This document shows, piece after piece, positions 8,944 to 16,817 of a stretch of DNA of 64,000 bases. The translations under genes and the position numbers were made by a program. A model generated the notes under the pieces. That model was given only the letters and a program-made list of their open reading frames with translations. It had not been told where the DNA came from and ran no database searches. Every line of letters begins with the position of its first letter. Within the stretch, counting starts at the first letter, position 1. Source of the DNA: JAEYOM01 sp036260935 (GTDB lineage: Bacteria > Bacillota > Clostridia > Acetivibrionales > DTU013); the NCBI GenBank assembly GCA_036260935.1, contig DATALQ010000036.1, positions 1-64,000 of the forward strand. Direction: 5' to 3'.

Positions 8944-9092
8944 GATCGGGCTTTTTGGTCTTGTAATGGGCTTTTGAGTCTTATATCGGGTTTTTAGGGT
9001 CGTGTCGGGCCTTTTGTCTTGTATCGGGCCTTTTGTCTTGCATCAGGCCTTTTGTCTTACATCAGGCCTACTATGGCAGGATCGGGCCTTTT
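8944..9092. repeat. Degenerate ~20-bp tandem repeats
   Basis: About eight head-to-tail copies of a unit close to ATCGGGCCTTTTGTCTTGT fill the gap between the convergent SGNH and rhomboid genes. The central copies (about 9004-9060) are nearly identical and the outer ones are diverged. On the plus strand each unit ends in a T-rich run, and the last copy has seven T. Confidence 0.8.
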
Positions 9093-9124
9093 TTTCCATA
9101 GTTTCCGGTACTCCGCCGTGAGGT

Positions 9125-10186
9125 TCATTTTCCCGGCTGGCCTAGCCCCTCCAGTTCATTAAGCAACTGATCTATATGTTCTGCCTGCTCGGCTGTCGCA
9201 CCCATTTCCTTTGCCTTCAGAAGTTCCTCTCTGGAAGAATCGTACCGCCCCATGTCATAATAAACGAAGCCGAGTACATAATGGCCGCTGAGCGGATCTA
9301 TCGCGATAAGATCATTGGCATGCCCGACGGCTTCATCAAATTTCTGTCCCATTTCTTCTACATATATAAGCGTCCATAAGGTTTGTACTCTGGTATCCCT
9401 GTCCGGATCCATAGCGAGTATCTCCTCGGCCAGAGCCTCCGCTCCGGTCCAGTCATTTGACACCTGCATGGCTTCCAGTTCGTTGGTCTTTGCCGCGATA
9501 CGGCCCTCCTTGCCGTTAAAACCGTAATATATACCCGAAACAGCCAATAAAACTGCTAAAACTGAATAAGCATATTTGTTCAGGTACCACTTTGCATTTT
9601 TTTGCCCGGAAACAGCCCCGGCCGCCAGAAAGCCCCCGATTAATCCGCCTATATGCGCATAATTGTCGATACCAGGATTGGTGAACCCGTAAAACAGGTT
9701 GATACCAATCATTACGAGAATATTTACACCAAAACTTGCCCTGAACAGGCTTGTATTCCGAACGCCGAAATACAGCAGGGCACCGAGCAGGCCGAATATC
9801 GCGCCTGACGCTCCGACGCCCGGGTTTGGAGAAAACACGAAACTCAATATATTGCCGCAGATACCTGCCGCGAAGTAAACAATAAAATATCTGAACCGTC
9901 CGTATATCCTTTCGACAGTTACGCCGACCGCAAACAAGGAGTAGCTGTTGATCAGCAGATGTTCAATATTTGCATGCAAAAATACGGGTGTGACAAACCT
10001 CCAGTATTCGCCGGAAAGTATGTTCGAGTTTACTTTCGCACCGTATGTGTTCAGCAGTTCCCCATAGCTTGCTCCGGAATTTTTGGAAAGCAGGAACAAA
10101 ACTGCTGCGGCAAGAATATTTACGCCTATCAATATATAAGTAAGCAGCGGTATTGGAGGTCTTGGTTTATCAAATTCCGTATCCAA
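9125..10186 (-). CDS. Rhomboid family intramembrane serine protease with C-terminal TPR
   Basis: 353 residues. Membrane part about 12-225 with six or seven hydrophobic segments; rhomboid motifs are EYWRFVTPVFLHAN (60-73), the catalytic GASG with Ser127 and NYAHIGG with His178. Residues about 235-350 form TPR-like helices (NDWTGAEALAEEILAMDP, GHYVLGFVYYDMGRYDSS), so this is the YqgP/GluP-like arrangement with a soluble TPR region. Expected to cut or help turn over membrane proteins. Single gene, with promoter at 10237-10264. Confidence 0.92.
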   Translation of the reverse strand: MDTEFDKPRPPIPLLTYILIGVNILAAAVLFLLSKNSGASYGELLNTYGAKVNSNILSGEYWRFVTPVFLHANIEHLLINSYSLFAVGVTVERIYGRFRYFIVYFAAGICGNILSFVFSPNPGVGASGAIFGLLGALLYFGVRNTSLFRASFGVNILVMIGINLFYGFTNPGIDNYAHIGGLIGGFLAAGAVSGQKNAKWYLNKYAYSVLAVLLAVSGIYYGFNGKEGRIAAKTNELEAMQVSNDWTGAEALAEEILAMDPDRDTRVQTLWTLIYVEEMGQKFDEAVGHANDLIAIDPLSGHYVLGFVYYDMGRYDSSREELLKAKEMGATAEQAEHIDQLLNELEGLGQPGK

Positions 10187-10236
10187 CCGATCACTTCCCT
10201 TTCATTGCGTTTGTAGAAGTCCGTTGATACTAATAT

Positions 10237-10264
10237 ATTCTACCAAATTGTCACGTATTGGCAA
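10237..10264 (-). promoter_or_regulatory. Putative promoter of the rhomboid gene
   Basis: Minus-strand TTGCCA (10259-10264), 16-bp spacer and TAGAAT (10237-10242), about 50 bp before the start; it sits directly after the araD terminator. Confidence 0.45.
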
Positions 10265-10276
10265 CAGCGAAGGCAC

Positions 10277-10313
10277 AAAAAAACCTGCAGACAAATACTG
10301 TATTATCCGCAGG
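10277..10313 (-). terminator. Rho-independent terminator after araD
   Basis: Interrupted stem with CCTGC/GCAGG at the base and GA/TC and ATAC/GTAT above it, followed on the minus strand by seven T. Confidence 0.8.
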
Positions 10314-10331
10314 CTTGATACGATAACCTGA

Positions 10332-11021
10332 TTACTTCTGGCCGTAATAGGCATTTGCGCCGTGCTTCCTCAGAAAATGCTTATCCTGCAATACTTGCGG
10401 CGCCGGCTTTACCCCCGGCTTCAACAGCTCGGTGTTGAAGGCCATTTTTGCAACCTCTTCGAGCACCACTGCGTTATGCACTGCCTCCGCAGCATCCTTT
10501 CCCCATGTGAAGGGGCCGTGATTGGTGCAGAGAATACCCGGAACATGAAGCGGATCCCTGTCCCTCAGGGTTTCCACGATCACAAGTCCGGTATTTTTCT
10601 CATAAGCGTTATTTATCTCTTCCATAGTCAAACTTCTGGCGCAAGGGATCTCGCCATAAAAATAATCGGCATGGGTAGTGCCGTAACATGGAATTCCCCT
10701 GCCTGCCTGAGCCCATGAGGTCGCCCAGGGAGAATGCGTGTGCACGACCCCTCCCAGCCCCGGATAAGCCTTATAAAGCTCGATATGTGTCGCCGTATCT
10801 GAAGAGGGCTTGTATCTCCCCTCGATCCTGTTGCCTGCAAGGTCCATGATGACCATATCCTCGGGTTTCAGTTCGTCGTAGTCGACCCCGCTCGGTTTGA
10901 TGGCAAAACATCCGCTTTCCCTGTCTATACCGCTTACATTGCCCCAGGTAAATGTAACGAGATTTCTCCTTGGCAATTCCATATTAGCTTCGTAAACCTG
11001 TTTTTTAAGCGATTCTAAAAT
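10332..11021 (-). CDS. araD: L-ribulose-5-phosphate 4-epimerase, probable AUU start
   Basis: Class II aldolase/epimerase that converts L-ribulose 5-phosphate to D-xylulose 5-phosphate using a metal ion. Clear family text: VTFTWGNVSGID, KPSGVDYDEL, HTHSPWATSWAQAG, THADYFYGEIPC, HGPFTWGKDAAEAVHNA. The first ATG (10982) would remove the conserved N-terminal helix. Reading upstream in frame gives LESLKKQVYEAN, which aligns with the start of E. coli AraD (MLEDLKRQVLEAN), and the codon in the Met position is ATT (11019-11021), seven bases after GGAGG. No ATG, GTG or TTG fits between the in-frame stop (11061-11063) and that point except the internal TTA/ATG, so an AUU start giving 229 aa is inferred. 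No other arabinose genes are nearby. Confidence 0.88.
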   Translation of the reverse strand: MLESLKKQVYEANMELPRRNLVTFTWGNVSGIDRESGCFAIKPSGVDYDELKPEDMVIMDLAGNRIEGRYKPSSDTATHIELYKAYPGLGGVVHTHSPWATSWAQAGRGIPCYGTTHADYFYGEIPCARSLTMEEINNAYEKNTGLVIVETLRDRDPLHVPGILCTNHGPFTWGKDAAEAVHNAVVLEEVAKMAFNTELLKPGVKPAPQVLQDKHFLRKHGANAYYGQK

Positions 11022-11079
11022 ATGAATCCCTCCTCTAGTCCAAATCTGAAAACAACAATATCACTATGTGATACCGCCG

Positions 11080-12300
11080 TCAATAGGTTATCAATGCTCT
11101 GCCGCCCAGTTTGGACTGATCCACGATACTCTTGTAGGACTCGGGCACTGTGACGGTTGACGGGTTGCCATCGCTTACGAACTCGTTGGAGCGCTTGAGA
11201 TTCTTCAGCCACCAGGCAAGATCCGCATCCTGCGGCTCGATACCGGACGACCTGACCCTGTGGATGGACATCGGATCGAACTTGGTACTGTAAGGCGACT
11301 GATTGGGATCCCAGCCAACCTCCATCAACGCTTTGTTTTCATAGTCCGTTCCCTCGAACGAACCCTTGATCACAAACTGCTTCAGATCTTTGGACGGCGC
11401 ACCGTATGGCAGCGAAAAGGTAGTGAACGTATAGTCCGGAACCAATTCATACATTTTTTTCTGGTTCTCTCCTATTTCCTGCTGAATCTTATCGGCCGTT
11501 TCAGTCTTTTTAAGGTTGATATGCGAATATGTGTGGTTTCCTATTTCAAAGCCTTTGTCTATCAGGTACTTCAACCTCTGGTCAACTGTGCCGGCACCGC
11601 TGAAGGTCTGGTCTCCGAGGTTTACATAGAAGGTCCCCTTCAGGCCGAAATCAGGATGAATCCTGTTGAATTCTTCCATGATACCTGCCGCCGAGTCGGG
11701 ATTGGCCTTCAAGGTTCCGTTCTCCTCTATCAGGTTGAACTGACCGGCCGTGCCGTCGTCGAACGTAAACACTATAGGCATATAACCCGCCGGAGTCTCT
11801 ATATTGCCATTAAGATAGTCATTCAGGCCAATAAGCCTGTAACCCGACGTATAAAGCGTATCGAGAAGCTTCCTGAAAGCATCGAAAGTCGTCGTATATA
11901 ACTTGTCGCCCTTTTTATATTCATCCACGAAATTATGGAACATTACGATCATAACCCTGCCTGCTTCGTTAGGTTTGACAGAATTCAGATCGATCGCGGA
12001 CGGCGTTGCCGGGCCCTGGGGCGCCGATACGCCTGTCCCGTCATTTTGGGCCGCTTCCTGACCGGTACTGCCGGATTGCTGCGTAAGAGTCCCTTCCGTG
12101 GTGTTGGTTCCCTGAGCCTGACCGGAGTCCGTACCCGGGGTTTGCTCCGATAACTCCGTTCCGCCGTTTTGTGCCGCCTGGCCGGACCCGGTACTTTTAT
12201 ATCCCTCTCCCTGCAGTTTGGGACTGGAGCATCCCTGCAGCAGCAGGAATGGAATCAGAAAAAAAGTGAAAAGCTTCAGTAATGATGTCCTGCGTTTCAT
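11080..12300 (-). CDS. Polysaccharide deacetylase family lipoprotein
   Basis: 406-residue exported protein. Signal peptide with lipobox LLLQGC (Cys24 lipidated), then a low-complexity Gly/Thr/Ser/Gln linker (about 30-105), then a NodB-like carbohydrate esterase 4 domain: MIVMFHNF, TFDDGTAGQF (metal Asp) and GNHTYSHINL (metal His pair). It probably removes N-acetyl groups from peptidoglycan or another glycan at the outer face of the membrane. It is 58 bp upstream of araD on the same strand, but a shared pathway is not obvious. Confidence 0.9.
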   Translation of the reverse strand: MKRRTSLLKLFTFFLIPFLLLQGCSSPKLQGEGYKSTGSGQAAQNGGTELSEQTPGTDSGQAQGTNTTEGTLTQQSGSTGQEAAQNDGTGVSAPQGPATPSAIDLNSVKPNEAGRVMIVMFHNFVDEYKKGDKLYTTTFDAFRKLLDTLYTSGYRLIGLNDYLNGNIETPAGYMPIVFTFDDGTAGQFNLIEENGTLKANPDSAAGIMEEFNRIHPDFGLKGTFYVNLGDQTFSGAGTVDQRLKYLIDKGFEIGNHTYSHINLKKTETADKIQQEIGENQKKMYELVPDYTFTTFSLPYGAPSKDLKQFVIKGSFEGTDYENKALMEVGWDPNQSPYSTKFDPMSIHRVRSSGIEPQDADLAWWLKNLKRSNEFVSDGNPSTVTVPESYKSIVDQSKLGGRALITY

Positions 12301-12394
12301 CTCGCATTGCCCCGTTTCTTTTGTGTATTGGCTTCAATGATCCTTTCACTTATTATATTGACATAATCTCCGTCTTCTTGTTTCAGTATTTACT

Positions 12395-15300
12395 TTATTT
12401 TAACCATATGGCAGGCGAAATATCGATCAATTCTCCGTTATAAAACAGATACAGATATCTCTCGGCCACCTTTTTGCCTGTGACCCTTTCAAGAGCCAGC
12501 GTGTAATAATCCATCTGCACCCTGTACCTCTCTTTTATCATGTTTGAGCCGCCTTCCGGAACAAAGTCGGTTTTATAATCCAGCAGCAATATTCCGTCGT
12601 CCGTTTCGAACCAGCAGTCAATAACGCCCTGTAAAAGCATTGTTTCACCTTCTGCAATGTCCTGTGGCAGGTCCTTGTATACTTCTGAGCAGCCTATGGC
12701 AATATTGAAGGCCGTTTCCCGGTGCACACCCTGATTCGTCAGCATGCGCGCACCGACAGAGGTGCCGAAAAATGAAGCTATTGCACGTGGCCTGATCACT
12801 TTTGCCTCTTCCTCCGTCAACAGCTCCTTTGCCGTCATTATATCCAATTGTGCCTTTATTTCATCCGTAAAAGCATCGCCTTTTCTGTCAGTATTACGGT
12901 TGTCTCCTGCCTTCCTCAACTTATCAAGGTCCAGATGCTGCATCACGAAATGCATCAGAGTACCTTTCCTTGCAGCGCTGATGCCCTGCTCCGTTTCCAT
13001 GAACAAAGGCTTTGCCACAAGCTGCTGCACAGATGCCGCTGCTCCGGTCTCTTCCTCCTGGGAAAACCTTCTCTTGAGTTCGGTGACCGATATTTTTGCA
13101 GGTATCGAAGACAGCCTTCCGAATGGGTACTGCCATTCCAGCGCCTTGAAAATATCGCCGGTGCCGGAGGATGCGCCGAAGGATGCATCGGATGAAGAGC
13201 TAGAGGAAGTGCCGGAGGATGCACAGGAGGATGTCCCTGCGGATGCGTCTGAGAACACACCGGAAGATGTCCCTGCGGACGCGTCTGAGAACGCACCGTA
13301 TGGCCTGATATTTCCTTGTGCAGCCCCATCAAGCCACTTTCTAACCTTGTCCCCCGCCTGTGCCACCTCTTTTTTGATAGCCACCGCTCCGGTACCCCAT
13401 AGCTTTATGGCCCATTTCGAAGGTTCGTCCGAAATAATTGGAACTTTGCCGTCCTGGCCGGCGGCTTTTGCCAGAAGTGCTGCCGAACCGTGCCTGGCCA
13501 GGGCGGGACCTATCCAATCCAGATAATTCATGGCCTGCATCATGTCAAAAGGTGCCAGTTTCAAGTCTGCGGACGCCGCTCCCGCGCACCATTTGGCACA
13601 GGTCTTTTGTACATCCCTGACACAGCCCGTTATAATAAGTTTTTCTCTTGCCCTCGTAAAAGCTACATAAAGTATGCGCATCTCTTCGGAAAGCGTCTCG
13701 AGCCTCAATTTCTGCCTGATGGCATACTTCGGAAGAGTCGGCATGATGGTACGCCTGTCGGTGTCAACAAGGTCCGGGCCGAAGCCGAGCTCCTGGTGCA
13801 GAAGAATTCGTTCGTTCAAGTCCATCATATTGAAACGCTTACCACAGCCGGCAACGATCACTATCGGGAATTCGAGACCCTTGCTTTTATGAATGCTCAT
13901 GATACGGACCACATTGTCATTTTCACCGAGTATCTTGGCGCTGCCCATATCTCCGCCGCCGCTTCTCAATTTGTTTATAAAGTTTATGAAATTGAAGAGC
14001 CCCTTATAGCTGGTCTCCTCATACTGCCTGGCACGTTCGAACAACATGCGAAGATTCGCCTGGCGTTCCGCACCGCCCGGCAGTATCCCGACATAGCTGT
14101 AATAGCCTGTCTCTGTCATCAGTTTCCAAACGAGCTCGTCGGTCGGAGTGTATTGTGAGGCGTCACGCCAGTTCTCAAGCCGGTTGAGAAAGTTCGATGT
14201 CTTCCAGACCAGAGCTAAGTTGGGCACGGAGTTTGTCGCCGGGGTTGGGGCCGCAGTTGAGGCGGGGATTGAGACGGTATTATGAGCCGAGTTATTAGCT
14301 TGGTTTGAAGCCGGGTTTGAGGCGGTGTTATAAGCCGGGGTTTGAGCAGCGTACGCAGCCAAGTTTTGATCCTGGTATGGGGCCGCTGCTGGATCTATGT
14401 TTTGAATTGCGTCCGCAGCCTGTCCACGCGGCGCGAAAAGCTTCATTGCTTCATAAATCGAAACCGCACGGTCTGCGAGCCTTATATCGGCCAGTTCATC
14501 GGTATCGAAGCCTCCGATGGGCGACCTGAGTACAGCGAGCATCGGGATATCCTGAAGGGGGTTATCGATAATCTGCAGCAATGATAGTACGGTTTCCACT
14601 TCAACAGTCCTGAAATAACCGAGCCCTGCGTCTGCATAGGCTGGTATCCCAAGCGCGGCAAGTTCGTCCGTGAATACATCTGCCCAATTTCGCGTTGCCC
14701 TCATCAATATGACGATGTCCCTGTATTCTGCCGGTCTGTAACCTTTTAACTTCTTATCGAAAACATTGAAGCCTTCGGAAGAGCCTTTCACCAGTTTTCT
14801 AATTCTGGCGCCAACGATGCGCGCCTCAGCCTGTATGTTGTCGAGCGACTCCTCTTCTTCCTCTTCAATTCCATTTTCGCTGTTTTCACTGCTGTTTGCG
14901 GTATTGTTGCTGCCGTTTCCTACGCCCTCCGGAGCCGTGTCGTCCACGGGCAACCCTTCGTTATCCTGCCCAGACTCCAGGGCGATCTCACTTTCATCCG
15001 AAGTAACGTCCAGAATATGCAATTCTACTGGCCCCCCGGTGATGCAGTTATCCGCGGGTTCCTCATAAACTGCTCCGGGATTGAGGAATTCAGCTTCGGT
15101 ATAATCGAGTTCGCCGACAAGTGTGGACATGATCTGCCTGAAAACGAAATTTACACCGTTTACTACTTCCGGACGGCTCCTGAAATTCTTATATAGCTGT
15201 ATCGTTCTGCTGCTATGGCCGGGCTCCTTTGGATATGATTCGTATTTTGAAAGGAACAGCTCGGGCCTGGCCTGTCTGAACCTGTATATGCTCTGTTTTA

Positions 15301-16597
15301 CGTCGCCTACCATAAAAATGCTGCGGTGGTCTTCATCATTTCCCGCTACGGTTGTCAGTATCAATTCCTGAATAAGATTGCTGTCCTGGTACTCGTCTAC
15401 GAGGATCTCCTCATAGCGTTCCCCCAGTTCTCCGGCCGCTGCCGTCGGGGCGCCGTCCTCAATGAGGACCTTGAGGCAAAGATGCTCGAGGTCGTTGAAG
15501 TCGAGAAGATTTTTGAGTCTCTTCTTTTGAGCGTATAAAGCCTCGAATTCATTTACCATATCCGCAAGATATTTTAGCTGGGGATATAACTTGACGAAAT
15601 CCTCTTCCAGTGCAGCAGAGGTAGTGTTGAAGCCGCTTTCGCAAAGCTTTCTGACACGTTCCTTCACAAGTGTTCTGGCTGATTTCACTTCTTCCTGTAC
15701 GGCTTTATCCGCGTCCTTGCCGCACCTTGGAAGCCTTTCGGGCTCGTAGGCCGAAAATGCGGCGCTGACGGCATCCCAGTCTGCGCCGGGATCCTTGCAT
15801 ATTTGCTGGAGCTGTTCCAGTTGCCCGATATCCGCTTCAAGGACGCCGCAGTACGGCTCAAGGCCCTGCGCCCGGCTTGCCAGCGAGGCCGCCTTCCGGA
15901 GCAAGGCCGACAGGCCTTGCAGCTCGGCGGCCGCGCTTTTGAGCAGCACACGCGCCCATGGGGTGCTGCTCAAACAGGCAGAAGCGCCGGGGCCATAGGC
16001 TTCTGCCTGGGCGGCAAGCCACTGCTCGGGCCATGGATGGCTGCGCGTGAAACGGTGCAGCGTTGCTACCATTTCGCGCAGCCCGCTGTCGTCGCGCCCG
16101 CCCCCGTATGCATCCACCAGCTTGTAAAACATACTGCCGGGTTCTTCGTTTTCATACTTTTCTTCAAACAGTTCTTCGAGAGCATCAAGCCTGATCAGTG
16201 CGCTTTCCGTCTCATCCGCTATACGAAAAAGCGGGTCCAGGTCAAGGCTGTGGAAATGGCTTTTGACTGTTTCGAGGCAGAATGAATGCAGCGTCATTAT
16301 ACTCGCGCGGTCAAGCAGCGTCATTTGCTTCTGCAGATTCGCATCCGAAGGCTCCGCATCCAGCGCATCCGCCAGGGCGCTGCCTATTCTCTCCCGCATC
16401 TCGGTGGCAGCTGCATTCGTAAAAGTTACGACGAGCAGCCTGTCTATATCGATAGGTCTGTCTTTGTCGGTTATTTTCCTGATTATTCTTTCTACAAGTA
16501 CGGCCGTCTTGCCGGCTCCCGCCGCAGCGGCGACAAGTAGGTCGCAATCCCTCTGCTTTATAGCGTCGAGCTGTTCCGGCGTCCAATTGTCAGCCAT
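12395..16597 (-). CDS. addA: Helicase-exonuclease AddAB, subunit AddA
   Basis: UvrD-like helicase plus RecB-family nuclease that processes double-strand breaks with AddB and loads RecA. Walker A region AAAGAGKTAVLVERI at about 24-38, helicase motifs EEILVDEYQDSN, GDVKQSIYRFRQA, SIHKSKGLEFP and LYVAFTRA, and a C-terminal nuclease with LLLDYKTDFV. At 1400 aa it is about 150 residues larger than usual; the excess is three low-complexity insertions at about 530-590 (acidic, E5 run), 732-794 (Ala/Asn/Pro/Thr) and 1089-1152 (Ser/Ala/Gly/Thr). It follows addB by 220 bp with no obvious terminator between them. Confidence 0.96.
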   Translation of the reverse strand: MADNWTPEQLDAIKQRDCDLLVAAAAGAGKTAVLVERIIRKITDKDRPIDIDRLLVVTFTNAAATEMRERIGSALADALDAEPSDANLQKQMTLLDRASIMTLHSFCLETVKSHFHSLDLDPLFRIADETESALIRLDALEELFEEKYENEEPGSMFYKLVDAYGGGRDDSGLREMVATLHRFTRSHPWPEQWLAAQAEAYGPGASACLSSTPWARVLLKSAAAELQGLSALLRKAASLASRAQGLEPYCGVLEADIGQLEQLQQICKDPGADWDAVSAAFSAYEPERLPRCGKDADKAVQEEVKSARTLVKERVRKLCESGFNTTSAALEEDFVKLYPQLKYLADMVNEFEALYAQKKRLKNLLDFNDLEHLCLKVLIEDGAPTAAAGELGERYEEILVDEYQDSNLIQELILTTVAGNDEDHRSIFMVGDVKQSIYRFRQARPELFLSKYESYPKEPGHSSRTIQLYKNFRSRPEVVNGVNFVFRQIMSTLVGELDYTEAEFLNPGAVYEEPADNCITGGPVELHILDVTSDESEIALESGQDNEGLPVDDTAPEGVGNGSNNTANSSENSENGIEEEEEESLDNIQAEARIVGARIRKLVKGSSEGFNVFDKKLKGYRPAEYRDIVILMRATRNWADVFTDELAALGIPAYADAGLGYFRTVEVETVLSLLQIIDNPLQDIPMLAVLRSPIGGFDTDELADIRLADRAVSIYEAMKLFAPRGQAADAIQNIDPAAAPYQDQNLAAYAAQTPAYNTASNPASNQANNSAHNTVSIPASTAAPTPATNSVPNLALVWKTSNFLNRLENWRDASQYTPTDELVWKLMTETGYYSYVGILPGGAERQANLRMLFERARQYEETSYKGLFNFINFINKLRSGGGDMGSAKILGENDNVVRIMSIHKSKGLEFPIVIVAGCGKRFNMMDLNERILLHQELGFGPDLVDTDRRTIMPTLPKYAIRQKLRLETLSEEMRILYVAFTRAREKLIITGCVRDVQKTCAKWCAGAASADLKLAPFDMMQAMNYLDWIGPALARHGSAALLAKAAGQDGKVPIISDEPSKWAIKLWGTGAVAIKKEVAQAGDKVRKWLDGAAQGNIRPYGAFSDASAGTSSGVFSDASAGTSSCASSGTSSSSSSDASFGASSGTGDIFKALEWQYPFGRLSSIPAKISVTELKRRFSQEEETGAAASVQQLVAKPLFMETEQGISAARKGTLMHFVMQHLDLDKLRKAGDNRNTDRKGDAFTDEIKAQLDIMTAKELLTEEEAKVIRPRAIASFFGTSVGARMLTNQGVHRETAFNIAIGCSEVYKDLPQDIAEGETMLLQGVIDCWFETDDGILLLDYKTDFVPEGGSNMIKERYRVQMDYYTLALERVTGKKVAERYLYLFYNGELIDISPAIWLK
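13150..13302 (-). repeat. Low-complexity repeat in addA including a 36-bp tandem
   Basis: Encodes the Ser/Ala/Gly/Thr-rich insertion near residues 1095-1150. Two near-identical 36-bp units (13230-13265 and 13266-13301) encode a repeated FSDASAGTSS element; weaker copies follow. In frame (36 is a multiple of three). Confidence 0.8.
14220..14400 (-). repeat. Degenerate low-complexity insertion in addA
   Basis: Encodes residues about 732-794, made of variants of Ala/Asn/Pro/Thr/Ser units (NTASNPASNQANNS). Degenerate short direct repeats on the plus strand read like GCCGGGTTTGAGGCGGT. Confidence 0.7.
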
Positions 16598-16817
16598 CGC
16601 TCAAATCCCCCCGAAATATGAATCAATATCCTGTTTGCATCAGATCAATCATCCCTGCAGCCTTCAACGTTCCGCTGAGCTTTAACACTTTCGTATTCAC
16701 TTCTGCTGTAGAAGGCCGTTTTTCAGCGTTCCCTGCCGTGGAAGGTTTCACAGATAGGCCTTTTAACCGCATCGCCGCCTCCGGCAGACATCTCAACAGC
16801 AGACTTTCATCAGCAGG

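Noticed and set aside
8944..9092. Degenerate repeats as a hidden gene
   Set aside because: Stops occur in every frame and there is no conserved coding pattern.
12744..13526. 260-codon plus-strand open frame within addA
   Set aside because: Antisense shadow over the low-complexity repeat; no promoter or ribosome site.
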